Part shown: positions 47,306 to 56,800 of the stretch, piece by piece
Position numbering within the stretch: position 1 is the first letter of the stretch
How the letters are laid out: every line of letters starts with the position of its first letter
NCBI GenBank assembly: GCA_943735955.1
Contig: OX030955.1
Location: forward strand, 15,571,583-15,635,582
Direction: 5' to 3'
Source: Piscicola geometra
Lineage: Eukaryota > Annelida > Clitellata > Hirudinida > Piscicolidae
Length of the DNA: 64,000 nt
The notes under the pieces: model-generated
The model's database searches: none
What the model saw: the letters and a program-made list of their open reading frames with translations, nothing else
Told to the model about the DNA's origin: nothing
Program-made: the position numbers and the translations under genes

Positions 47306-47925
47306 TTAATACTAGTTATTAATATTTAATTATTGGATTAGCTTAATTGATTAGCACTAAATCGATGAACCTTCTTCACATAAATAAATAAAATAAAAAT
47401 TATTTGTAAAACTATTTGATAAAAGATGAGTAATGAAAGTACACCAGTTTTAATTGGGAAAAGAATGGAATTGACTTACTCTTTTTTCTCTTCAATCTCT
47501 TGGCTGCGTTCTGTTTCCATATTTCACATAAAAATCTATTATTTTTTTGTGATAGAGGGAGTAAAAATAGAAATTCAGACTTTTTAAAATTACCTATTGA
47601 AAATCCCTCTCAGTTAAATGTAAGTGGCCTAATGTATTTAAATCATTTGTAATATTTATTCTCTAAAATACATAAATACAATCAATAAGAAATATTTTTA
47701 TATATTAAACACTAGTTTTACTATGCTAATAGCTAATAATTCACTAAAATTTACTATTACTTTTTGTTTAAAATAGATTTAAACGTTTTTTGAAAAGAAA
47801 GTTGACTTTTAAACTAACCATATTTGTGAAATTATATATTTCTACCTTTCTGTTTCCATAACAACATTTTATTTACATTAATAGCTAATAGTAACATATC
47901 ACTCTCTTAAAGGAATTTTTATATT
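47306..47925. other. Non-coding stretch
   Basis: AT-rich sequence without coding signal, between the microsatellite and the tRNA gene. Confidence 0.6.
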
Positions 47926-47997
47926 GGGGGTATAGCTCAGTGGTAGAGCAATCGACTGCAGATCGATAGGTCGCCGGTTCAAATCCGGCTGCCCCCT
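47926..47997 (+). tRNA. tRNA-Cys: tRNA-Cys (anticodon GCA)
   Basis: A full cloverleaf closes. The acceptor stem GGGGGTA pairs with TGCCCCC (one T-G wobble), D stem GCTC/GAGC, anticodon stem ATCGA/TCGAT with loop CTGCAGA (GCA at 47958-47960), T stem GCCGG/CCGGC with loop TTCAAAT, discriminator T. Internal promoters: A box TAGCTCAGTGG and B box GGTTCAAATCC. A T5 run at about 48008-48012 can end RNA polymerase III transcription. No intron, no encoded CCA. It delivers cysteine at UGC/UGU codons. No sign of decay. Confidence 0.96.
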
Positions 47998-48287
47998 CTT
48001 TATTAAAATTTTTATATCATGAAATATATATATTTTATTTTTGCTTACTACTTTTAAATATTTTATCAACTTTTAGGCCACAACTCTAATTCCATCATTA
48101 TATGCCAGTTTGATTTTTCTAAACCAATTCATTAACTTTGGTATATATTTTCGGATGAAAATAACTCTACCAATATTCTAAGTAAAATATATTCTTTGAA
48201 TAAGCATCGTTTAGACTTTTCATTTATTATCATTTTCTTTGTAAAAGTTTTCTTACACAAGCCTTAATTAAACATAGTTAAAAAAGA

Positions 48288-48479
48288 TGGGTCGATGATT
48301 TCGACTGCATCGACCACCACAACAACAACAACAACAACCTCACTCTCAATCCGCCAACAACAACAACAACGACTACCAGCTCATCGAACGTTCCGAATAC
48401 TCAACAGCCACCTCCAATCCACACAAGGTCCGGCAGAAGGGTGCATTGGCCAAAGAATTTGGCAGATTTCGCAACTTGA
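48288..48479 (+). pseudogene. Ty3/gypsy Pol C-terminal fragment
   Basis: A plus-strand frame of about 60 codons runs from HHNNNNNNN through TTTTTTT to PPPIHTRSGRRVHWPKNL, stop TGA at 48477-48479. The basic TRSGRRV-x-WPK ending is typical of the integrase tail of gypsy-type elements. The (AAC)n tract encodes the Asn and Thr runs. Everything upstream of Pol is missing. Confidence 0.6.
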
Positions 48480-48619
48480 CTCATCGCCTTGTCTATCAAC
48501 CGTCCATCAATCGTGCTAACCAAGTCTTCATCTTCATTTTCAGCATTACCCATTTCTTCTCCGTCGTCATCTTCGTTTTATCTTGCGTTATCACTCGATT
48601 CTTTGAGTTCACAAAGGAC

Positions 48620-48690
48620 TGCGACATGCACCACTGCAACATGCACTACTGCAACATGCACCACTGCAACATGCACTACTGCAACAACAA
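48620..48690. repeat. 15-bp tandem repeat (ACTGCAACATGCACY)
   Basis: About four near-identical copies of a unit containing TGCAACATGCAC, between the gypsy Pol end and the LTR. The ORFs crossing it (48446-48851) are compositional. Confidence 0.8.
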
Positions 48691-48757
48691 CAGCAACTAT
48701 TGCATCAACAATATTTTTTGCTTCTTCGTTCGCCAGTACTCTCTGGTGGGGGAGTAT

Positions 48758-48891
48758 TGTAGCGGCCACATTTGTACGCTATGTACACACAACCACTCCT
48801 AGACAACCTTTGACCCTCGCACCCTATATAAAGTCGTTATCGTGTAAATAAACTCTTTCTCGTGTTTCCTGAACCTTTAGTCGTAATAGCA
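48758..48891 (+). mobile_element. Candidate gypsy 3' LTR
   Basis: A polypurine tract GGTGGGGGAG lies just upstream. The LTR starts TGTAGCGGCC and ends near ATAGCA. Inside are a TATA box (TATATAAA, 48825-48832) and AATAAA (48847-48852). Only one LTR is visible in the window, so this is the 3' end of a truncated element. Borders are set by TG...CA and are approximate. Confidence 0.55.
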
Positions 48892-49113
48892 TGACAAACG
48901 GCCAGTGAATTCAAGCGAGGCTGTGTCATAGGTTCACCCAACCTTAAGACGCCGCAATGCACTAAAAGATCATTCTGCAGAACATGACGTTGTTGGACAC
49001 ATAAGCATCAACCTGAGCAATCTTTCAACCTAAGGAAACAGATGTCTGATTTCCGTGATCACAGCTTGCATTCTTTTTTGCGTTTGTGCTAAAGTTCATT
49101 CATGTCTTTAAAC
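48892..49113. other. Unassigned sequence after the LTR
   Basis: Moderately GC-rich, without a clear frame. It may belong to the same retroelement insertion or flank. Confidence 0.3.
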
Positions 49114-49310
49114 CAGTGTTATTTTCGTAACGAAAATGAAAGCGAAAACGACAATTCTGAATAATCGTTCCACGAAAACGAAAATAAAAACTTTTAAAAA
49201 TTATTTTCAAAACGAAAATAAAAACTGTAATTATTTCCAAAACGAAACTGAAATAAAAACTATAATTAATTACAAAACGAAAATTAAATAAATTTCAAAG
49301 TATGCCGTAA
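49114..49310 (+). mobile_element. Truncated copy of a hAT-type MITE
   Basis: Begins CAGTGTTATTTTCGTAACG and is nearly identical for about 190 bp to the left end of the complete element at 61588-62324, including GACAATTCTGAATAATC and the AACGAAAATAAAAACT repeats. Homology stops near 49310 (ATGCCG), and no right end or target duplication follows. Confidence 0.8.
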
Positions 49311-49429
49311 GCGACGCAGTTCTTGCACAACGGAATCAGTCGCTGCAACCATTCCACTGACCGTGGCACTTGCTGATTGCAACGAATTGTTTATCTGTTC
49401 CAGAAGTGAATACACCAAAACAACTACCT

Positions 49430-49590
49430 ATGGGACCCATGTCAAAACGCTACACCGAATTAAGTGGGTCCCATATGGGCTATATGGGCAGCCTATATGG
49501 GCCCTAGATCGGCAGCCCATATGGGACCCATGTCAAAATGCTACACCAAATTAAGTGGGTCCCATATGGGCTATACGGGCTACACATGAT
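49430..49590. repeat. Two copies of a ~91-bp CCCATATGGG repeat
   Basis: The segment GGGACCCATGTCAAAACGCT through GTGGGTCCCATATGGGC occurs at about 49434 and 49525 with few changes. It is rich in the palindrome CCATATGG. Confidence 0.8.
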
Positions 49591-49974
49591 TGGTGGAAAA
49601 AGTAATTATTTTAAAAAAAAGCAATTAAAATGTTTTTTTCAAACATAAATTCAAAGATGTAAAAAAATAGTCCAAATAGAAAAAATTCTTGAAAAAAAAA
49701 ATTTGCATTTTTTTTGGTTTGCTTTTCTAATTTGGACACGTGTACCTTGATTTCTCTTCTGTATGTTTGAGTTGAATTTTGAGTTGAGTTGGTTTTGACA
49801 GAACCTGTTGCGAATAATTTATTGATGAATTATATATCATGGTTTCATCTGTTCTGGTAAAATGGCTGGTGTCTTATATACTAATTGAATACATTGATTA
49901 CAACTTGTGGGGTTTCGAAAACTATATATATTTTACCAAAACCATGGCCAAATGTTACACTAATTCAAAGTCCA

Positions 49975-50735
49975 TTAAGCCCATATAGGACCCATATAGG
50001 ACCCCTATAGGACCCACATAGGCTTTCCTTGAAAACACTAAGCATTATTATTTTTTTAAGCTTATTTAGCCCATATAGGACCCATATAGGACCCACATAG
50101 GCTTTCCTCAAAAACACTTGAAATTTTTTTTAAGCCCATTTAGCCCATATAGGACCCATAAAGGATCCACATAGGCTTTTCATAAAAACACTTCAACTTT
50201 GTCATTATTCAAAGCCCATTTAGCCCATATAAGACCCATAAAGGACCTACATAGCCTTTCCATAAAATCACTCTAACTTTTTTATTATTCAAAGCCCATT
50301 TAGCCCAAATAAGACCCATAAAGGGCCCACATAGCCTTTCCATAAAAACACAACTTCTTTATTAATCAAAGCCGATTTAGCCCATATAGGACCCACATAG
50401 GCTTTCCTTAAAAACATTTAGAATTGTTATTTTTTTAAAGCCCATTTAGCCCATATAGGACCCATATAGGACCCATATAGGTTTTCCATAAAAACACTTT
50501 AACTTTTATTATTATTCAAAGCTCATTTAGCCCATTTAGGACCCATATACTTCCCAAATAGGTTTTTCTTTAAAAACACGTTAAATTTCATTCTTTTTTA
50601 AAGCCCATTTAGCCCATATAGGACCCATATAAGACACATATAGATAATCTCTAGCCCACGAAGCCCATATAGGACCCATATTGATTACCCTTAGCCCATT
50701 TAGCCCATATGGGACCCATATAGAACCATATAGAA
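49975..50735. repeat. Minisatellite of ~79-bp units (AGCCCATATAGGACCCATA)
   Basis: About ten units start at 49978, 50068, 50142, 50222, 50302, 50379, 50448, 50529, 50611 and 50662 (spacing 51-90). Each has AGCCCATATAGGACCCATA, a CACATAGGCTTTCC segment and an AAAACACTT plus poly-T spacer. Inside a unit, CATATAGGACC repeats every 12 bp, so there are two repeat scales. No ORF of note. Related in motif to the repeat at 49430-49590. Confidence 0.9.
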
Positions 50736-50844
50736 TGTTCACAGGGCAAGTACTACTTCATTATGTTCAAGCACAGCAGACACTGCAGATACTCTGGTCA
50801 GCTATCTTGTAGGACAAAGAAGTTTTATACTATACTTTTTATTC

Positions 50845-50915
50845 AGTGGCTCATCAATCACAGGCATTTATATAGCACTTTTTTCTCGTTCAAAAGCGCT
50901 TTTCAAATGATTGTG
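50845..50915 (-). repeat. Isolated L2-type LINE 3' end
   Basis: Minus strand reads AAAAGCGCTTTTGAACG ... GTGCTATATAAATGCC ... GATTGATGAG, the conserved L2 3' hairpin and tail. No coding part is attached, so it is a heavily truncated insertion. Confidence 0.55.
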
Positions 50916-51154
50916 TTAAACAAAACGGTTTTTAGACCACTAGTAATTTATGTATATATAACAATAAATATTAAAAAACAAACAATCAACCTCAATAGTC
51001 CAACCTCACCCACACCACCATGACAATCACCGCCAAAAAATCACTATCTCCACCAATAAAAAATGCAATCATTCCCACAGTACAAACACTCATACCACAG
51101 CACAATCATCACCACATCATCCTTAAAATCACAAAACACAATCATCATTCTTCT

Positions 51155-51300
51155 CAATTTTTTGTCTTGCCACTGGTGCCGAGGCTGCGATAGAGGGTGA
51201 AGGAGAAGTCCTTGCCAACACTGGAACTGCTGCTGCTATGGAAGGATTTCTCCTTTATGTCACAGCTCACTTGATTCCCTGCGGCCATTCCTTGACAGAT
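51155..51300. other. GC-richer coding-like patch of unknown identity
   Basis: Open in both directions. Plus strand: GAEAAIEGEGEVLANTG and AAMEGFLLYVTAHLIPCG. Minus strand: a Ser-rich stretch with SVGKDFSFTLYRSLG. No domain recognised and no splice frame settled. It lies next to hAT sequence and could be part of a mobile element. Confidence 0.3.
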
Positions 51301-51439
51301 TCAAAACAACCAACATTCGCACAAAAACATTTTAATTAATTAAATGTAATTTTTATTTAGACTTAAGATTCTAACATTTTAACATACTATACCCAAAACC
51401 GTTTATTCCAAAAATGTATTTGCCATTTTGGCAGCCGCT

Positions 51440-52019
51440 CATCAGTTATAAGAGACACTGAAGCATCACTAAACTGCTTCTTGAACTTCCTTGAACGATA
51501 TTAAAAAGCACCTAACTCTTGGACAAACTGAAGTGAATTGCTCAAAAAAGGATTTGCGGCAGCTGTGGGCTGGGCAACAAGATTTGCACTGTGTGCAGAA
51601 CAGTGGAAAAACAATGCAAGCGGATGCTCACTGCTGATAATAGCCTGACAACCATTATATCGGCCGTTCATGTTAGCAGCGCCGTCATAAGACTGAGCTT
51701 TTAGTTTTTCTATAGGTAGCATAATTCTGACCAGAACATCTTTTACTACATGAGACAATGTTTTTCCGATCGTGTCTAGTGGGCTGAATAAACCAATAAA
51801 CTGTTCATTAACATTCAGAGCTTCATCAAAAAAACGAATGCATATCGATTCCTGCTCTAATCCATTGCAGTCTTGTGTGCCGTCAACCACAACACTAAAC
51901 TGGCTTGATTCGGCATTAACAGTGCACATTGTGTTTCTAACGATAGAATGAGCTAAAAACCTCAGCATTTCTTTTTGGCAGTTATGCGATATGAAACTTG
52001 TAGTTTGATTTACCCACAA
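51440..52019 (-). pseudogene. hAT transposase fragment (ZMYM1-like)
   Basis: A 172-codon minus-strand frame with the conserved middle of this family: FSVVVDGTQDCNGLEQESIC, LFSPLDTIGKTL, KAQSYDGAANMNGRYNGCQA, FFHCSAHSANLV. The frame ends at 51501, and recognisable residues continue in another frame to about 51440. N-terminal zinc finger and C-terminal dimerisation part are absent. A mobile-element relic. Confidence 0.8.
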
Positions 52020-52189
52020 CTTTAGTTAATTTTTGAATCTTTTTGAAATTCATTAACTTTGGTTAATCTAAAAAAATTGAAAGGGTGATATTGAGGTAGA
52101 CCTCAGAATCCCCCTATGAATATCACCCATACAAAATAAGTAGTACAATATGAATGAGTTTTTTTTTAATGTAAATCTGTCTGCTTCAA

Positions 52190-52260
52190 TCAATGAATCA
52201 ATCAAATAGATTTCTATAGCGCTCTTTTTTCAAATTCAAGAGCGCAAAAAGTGAACGGAT
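52190..52260 (-). repeat. Isolated L2-type LINE 3' end
   Basis: Minus strand reads TTTGCGCTCTTGAATTTG ... AGAGCGCTATAGAAATC ... TTGATTGATTCATTGATTG, the L2 3' hairpin followed by a TGAT-type tail. Confidence 0.6.
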
Positions 52261-52369
52261 ATTTTCTGAAACGCATTCTGAATGTCTGCTTGCGAAAATT
52301 GAGAAATCATAAATTTAATTTTTATAAATAAAATTCATTAATTTAATTCCATAAATATAAAAAGAAGAG

Positions 52370-52965
52370 TGAGTGGATGAGTATTTGAGTAAGCAAGGAA
52401 TAGTTTTGCTTTAGGCAGCTATCACTATAACTACGTCAACCCAAAATATATTGCTGAATAAAATTCTGTTTCATGCTATGGTTGACGATTATAATTTTAT
52501 TAAGATAGGAGTTGAGAAATTATTGTACTTGAAAAACTGAAGGGGTCCATGTTAAGATGGACCCCAGGACCCCCTAGCATCGCTGCCAATACATACTCAC
52601 AATGTATTACTGTATTATCATTTATTATCCCAATGTTGACGATTAGGCTCGTATTAAAATTAGAGTTGATAAATGTGTATATTTAAAAGAGTGAGGGGGT
52701 CCTTGTAAAGGTGGACCCCAGACCCTTCAGGATTCCCGCCTACGCCTTAGTGATGAAAAAAACTAGATGAAGGAGTATTTAAGTAAGCAAAGAATATTTT
52801 TGTTTTAGACAGCTATCACTATAACTACACATACTCACAATGCATTACTGTATACATATTTACTTTTATGCCATGGTTGACGATTAAGCTTATATCAAAA
52901 GAGAAATTTTTAAATTTAAAAAAAAAAAAGTGGGGGGGGGTCCCTATTAAGGTGGACCCCACCAC
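52370..52965 (+). repeat. Tandem hairpin repeats (GGGGTCC...GGACCCC), family shared with a perlecan intron
   Basis: Three GGGGTCC hairpins at about 52545-52575, 52695-52720 and 52932-52962. The first is GGGGTCCA, an 8-nt loop, then TGGACCCC. Bodies repeat: GTAAGCAA(G/A)GAATA and AGCTATCACTATAACTAC at about 52392 and 52785 (roughly 390 bp apart), CATACTCACAATG at about 52592 and 52828, and GTTGACGATTA three times. A related inverted repeat, GGGTGATATT ... AATATCACCC, lies just left at 52083-52130. Confidence 0.75.
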
Positions 52966-53453
52966 TAAAAAAATTCTATTGAATTAAGTCCGTTATTTTC
53001 CTTTTTAATTAATTCATCATATGTCTCTTTTACCGATTCTTTATCTGAATCTTTTACTGCATTTTCTGATTCTTTATAAACCTCTTCAACTTTATCGTTA
53101 ATCACCTCTTCAACTTTATCATTATTCACCTCTTCAACTTTATCATTATTCACTTCTTCAACTTTATCATTATTCATCTCTTCAACTTTATCATTATTCA
53201 TCTCTTCAACTTTATCACTATTCACCTCTTCAACTTTATCAATAATCACCTCTTCAAATTTATAATTATTTACATCTTTAACTGTATCACTTTTTGCCTC
53301 TATTACCAATTGTTTGGAGGTATTTAATACTGAATCAATTTTCAACTCAATTGTATTTTTTAAATTATTTATGAATGCTTCAGTTTCTTTTTGTATTAAT
53401 TCTTTAGTTGTCTTTACTAAATTATACTTATTAGTGTCTTTATTAATTATTTA
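52965..53453 (-). pseudogene. Acidic/Lys repeat reading frame (NNDKVEEV repeats)
   Basis: Minus-strand frame with about eight copies of an 8-residue unit (x-N-D-K-V-E-E-V/M) encoded by a 24-bp minisatellite, preceded by a plausible helical region (TTKELIQKETEAF, TIELKIDSVLNTSKQ) without an obvious start. It ends at a stop next to hairpin repeats. It is in the same frame as the upstream ORF 53888-53454, separated only by TAA at 53453-53451. Coding status uncertain; no family recognised. Confidence 0.45.
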
Positions 53454-53938
53454 AATGGTTTTTTTAAAGTCGCTATTTATATTTATTCTTTGGAGTGTGT
53501 TGCAAAATTCATTTATAATTAAGTTATCTAAGTTGACATTTCTTGAATGAATTCCTTTATTGTAAAAAGTTCTATAGAACTTACTATTTTTATAATTATT
53601 TCTGTAATTATTTTTATACTTAAATCCACTGGTAGGGCACTCCCTCGCCAACTCGGAGGGACGGTAGGTCTGGTTGATGTACCTCTCTTGACTCATAATC
53701 TCTCCTTGGAGGAGGTGCTGATGAAGGGGAGTACCTGCCATTGGTGGGGGCAGGGTAGTCATACTCTCTGGGAGGTGGCAGGTAGTCCTTGGATTCGTAT
53801 TCTCTGCGAGGCAGATGGGTGGGTGGTGAGTAGTCAGGTCTGGTGCGTGGTCTGTAGTCCATCTCATATCTGCTCCTTGGATAGTCACTCATGGAGGACT
53901 TGTGGTAAGGGTCGTAGCCATCCCAGTAGTACTTTTAA
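53454..53938 (-). pseudogene. Arg/Tyr/Pro-rich coding-like segment of unknown gene
   Basis: Two minus-strand frames look coding in succession. The first (about 53938-53660) follows an acceptor-like AAAAG and reads YYWDGYDPYHKSSMSDYP, then RPRTRPDYSP, REYESKDYLPPPREYDYP, SPSSAPPPRRDYESRE. The second, in another frame, reads ERYINQTYRPSELARE, KYKNNYRNNYKNSKFYRTFY, INEFCNTLQRININSDFKK and stops at TAA (53453-53451). A frameshift or unrecognised intron near 53690 would join them. Low-complexity RNA-binding-like composition; function unknown. Confidence 0.45.
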
Positions 53939-54326
53939 TAATAACAAGTTATATCTCGAAAAATACAGTCATTGCATTAATTTTTATAAATTTAAAGTTT
54001 ATATACCCTTCACTGTTGCTAAACCACATGAAATGAGATCTTTGATGACTTTTCTCGGAAAAATCATTTTATCGAGGACCGTATCTAATTATCCTTATCA
54101 AAGCTGGTGAAATATAGAATTAAAGTTTTGGCTATTTTTTGCTTTAAAGATTTCAACTCTTTGTCGTTGGTTTTATAAACTTCATTATAGTTTAGAACCA
54201 ACATTAGTTAAAGTTAAAGTTAAAATATTTAATCTTCACTTTTATTATAAAATAGTTACTTTAAATATAAAATAAAATTGCATATGTTTTTCATAAAAAT
54301 TTATGTAACTTAAATAAATAAGAAGA
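53939..54326. other. Non-coding stretch
   Basis: AT-rich. No coding signal beyond the right end of the Arg/Tyr-rich segment. Confidence 0.5.
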
Positions 54327-54334
54327 TCCTATAG

Positions 54335-56459
54335 CATGCGGCCCTCCGGCCTGTTTGATGCGGCCCTCAGACAACTAGTCCATTTTGCCTATTTGCGGCC
54401 CTAACAGAATTTTAAATCGACGCACCCACCCATCTCTTTTTAATAGTACTGTTTGCACTTTCTTAATATAAAACGATTGGAACATCAACAACGAGCGATA
54501 ATTGAGTTGTTTTAATTTAGTAAGAATGTCAAAGCGTAAAATTGAGGCAGAAACTCGTCAGTTTATTGAATAATGAACAAATGCAGTATTTCAACGGAAC
54601 AGCTTTGGACCTAATTTGTCGCGAGTCCGTAACTGTAATGAAGGACTACAATTGCAAAAGACATTATGAAACCAAACACGCTGCTACGTTTGATGATGTG
54701 AAAGACTAAGCTAGAAAAAATATAATTGATCAACTTGTAAAAAGATTGTCATCTGAGCAAAATATTTTTTAACAAAAATTAATGAAAATGAGACTTTTGT
54801 TCGTGCCGTAGCACAGATTATTGCGCGATTGTCTCGACCATTTACTGATGGTGATTTCGTCAAAGACTACATGCAAGCCATTTGCAAAGAAGTCTTCCCT
54901 GAGAAAACATACCTGTTCAACAAAGTGCCATTGTCACGGATGACTATCCAGCGCCGGGTGGTTGATTTATCCAATGACGTTGCGTGACAAGCTTGCCATT
55001 TGCAAGTATTTTTCAATTGCCTTAGATGAGAGCACGGAGAACGTTGACACAGCACAGCTTTTGGTTTTTGTTCGTGCGGTGGATGAGAACTTTAAACTAA
55101 TTCAGGAATTAGCAGGAATGGCCTCACTACGTGGACGTACGACTGGTGCAGATATTTTGGAGGAGTGAAATCTGTTCTTGACGTTCTTTGGCCAAAACTC
55201 TGTAGTGTTACTACTGACGGTGCACCCGCCATGACTGGTAAAGAATTAGGACTTGTTGCTCATCTGCGATCACATTTGCGAGACTTAGGAATTCCAACAG
55301 ACACCATCCACGCATACCACTGCATCATACATCAAGAGTCACTGTGTACACGAGTCATTAATTTTGATAATGTTATGAAGTTTGTTTTTAAATCAGTGAA
55401 CTTCATATGAGCAAAAGGACTTAACCATCGACAACTCAGATCATTTCTTGAAAACATTGAGTCAGAATATCGTGGTATACCATATCTCACTTATGTAAGG
55501 TGGTTGAGTCGAGGAAAAGTTCTAACTAGGTTTGTTGAGTTACGAAAGGAAATCTGTGAATTCTTTTTTACCAAAGGCAAAGACACAGCTGTTTTTACAG
55601 ACAAACAGTTGTTGGCAGACTTAGCATTTTTGGCAGACATAACAGAACACTTAAATAAATTGAATCTGCGTCTTCAAGGCAAAGATCACTACGCCTTTGA
55701 CATGTACCATGAGCTGCTGTCATTCACCTTGAAGCTACGGCTGTTTTGTTAGAATTTGCAATCTGTTAATTTATGTCATTTTCCTTTTTGTTCAGCTTTT
55801 CAGAAAGAATGCCAATGTGACTTCAATAAATACCACGATAGTTGTGAAGCGTTACTGAAGGAATTTAATGAACGTTTTGATGCATTCAGGGAGCATAAGG
55901 ATTTATTCAACTTCATCCGTGACCCTTTCTCTTTCGCTGTAGAATGCGTACCTGAGCAATGTAAGTTAGAAGCCATTGATCTTCAATGTTCACCAGAATT
56001 AATGTCTGCGTTTCAGCATAACTCCATTTAAACTTTTTATGGAAGTCTTAGTTCAGTTAAATATGGAGCGGTCAAAGACTTGGCTTGCCGAATCTTGTCT
56101 GAATTTGGCAGCACAAACGTGTGTGAACAAACGTTTTCAGTCATGAACACAAAAAAAAAATAAACTGAGATTATTTTGTCTGATGATAATCTTTGTTCGA
56201 TTTTGAGGCTTGCAGCAACAGAACTCAAACCCAATATTGACAATGTTGTTGCAACCATTCAGGCTCAACCTTCTCATTAAAATTCTAGCATTTAGTTATT
56301 CATACATGTTTAAATAACGGTATTTTTTTATGACATTCATTAAAAATTTGCATTCTTTGAGTTGTTTTATTGTGTCATCTATGTGCACGCTGATGCAGCC
56401 CTTGGCGCCCGGGACTCAGTGATTTTGGCCCTCAGGCTGAAAAAGGTTGTGCACCCCTG
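54335..56459 (+). mobile_element. Complete but dead hAT transposon (GTF2IRD2-like transposase), 2,125 bp
   Basis: Flanked by perfect 8-bp duplications TCCTATAG (54327-54334 and 56460-56467). The right end, read inward, is CAGGGGTGCACAACC, a classical hAT terminus. The left end (CATGCGGCCCTCCGG) does not match it. The interior carries one plus-strand transposase relic. Subterminal GCGGCCCTC/GGCCCTCAG motifs occur at both ends. Confidence 0.9.
54527..56280 (+). pseudogene. hAT transposase pseudogene (GTF2IRD2/ZBED-like)
   Basis: MSKRKIEAETRQF, then many stops and shifts. Recognisable blocks: NCKRHYETKHAATFDD (end of the zinc finger), VRAVAQIIARLSRPFTDGDF, SIALDESTENVDTAQLLVFV, SVTTDGAPAMTGKELGLVAH, YHCIIHQESLC, TYVRWLSRGKVLTRFVELR, KLNLRLQGKDHYAFDMY, and C-terminal CRILSEFGSTNVCEQTFSVM. 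At least four reading-frame breaks (for example at about 54570, 54708, 55168, 55410 and 56160). Confidence 0.88.
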
Positions 56460-56739
56460 TCCTATAGGAATAAATATATTTAGTTAAATTAAAACTAGAA
56501 TCCCGTCAATCGCTTTACTACAAAACCAGAATCTTAGCGAATACAATTTTTCTTTGAGGGTATTAAACATTTGAAAGGTTCCAAGTGGGCTATGTCTTAA
56601 ACTGTTTAGACTCAAACTTGATTTTCAATTAATTGTTAATTTTAATTTTTTCAATATTAGTATTTCTAATTCATTTTTATTTGAAAACTTAATATGGTTC
56701 TTTATGTGTCCTTAGAAGATTCTCCGTGCTATTTTAGCA

Positions 56740-56800
56740 TTTTATTCATTCAATCAATCAAGAACATTTGTATAACGTTTTTCCATAAATTCAAAATTTT
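56740..56800 (-). repeat. Degenerate L2-type 3' tail
   Basis: Minus strand reads GTTATACAAATGTTCTTGATTGATTGAATGAAT, which resembles the tail of the L2 element at 40345. Shorter and more diverged than the other copies. Confidence 0.35.

Noticed and set aside
48446..48851. Two overlapping plus-strand ORFs of ~120 codons
   Set aside because: They run through a 15-bp tandem repeat and a candidate LTR; Ser/Thr/Cys runs are compositional.
49975..50735. CRISPR array
   Set aside because: Repeats are diverged and spacing is irregular, spacers resemble each other, and the DNA is eukaryotic.
52545..52590. Helitron 3' end (hairpin followed by CTAG)
   Set aside because: The hairpin plus CTAG is suggestive, but other copies do not show the same end and no 5' TC end or Rep/helicase was seen. 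Left as an open test.
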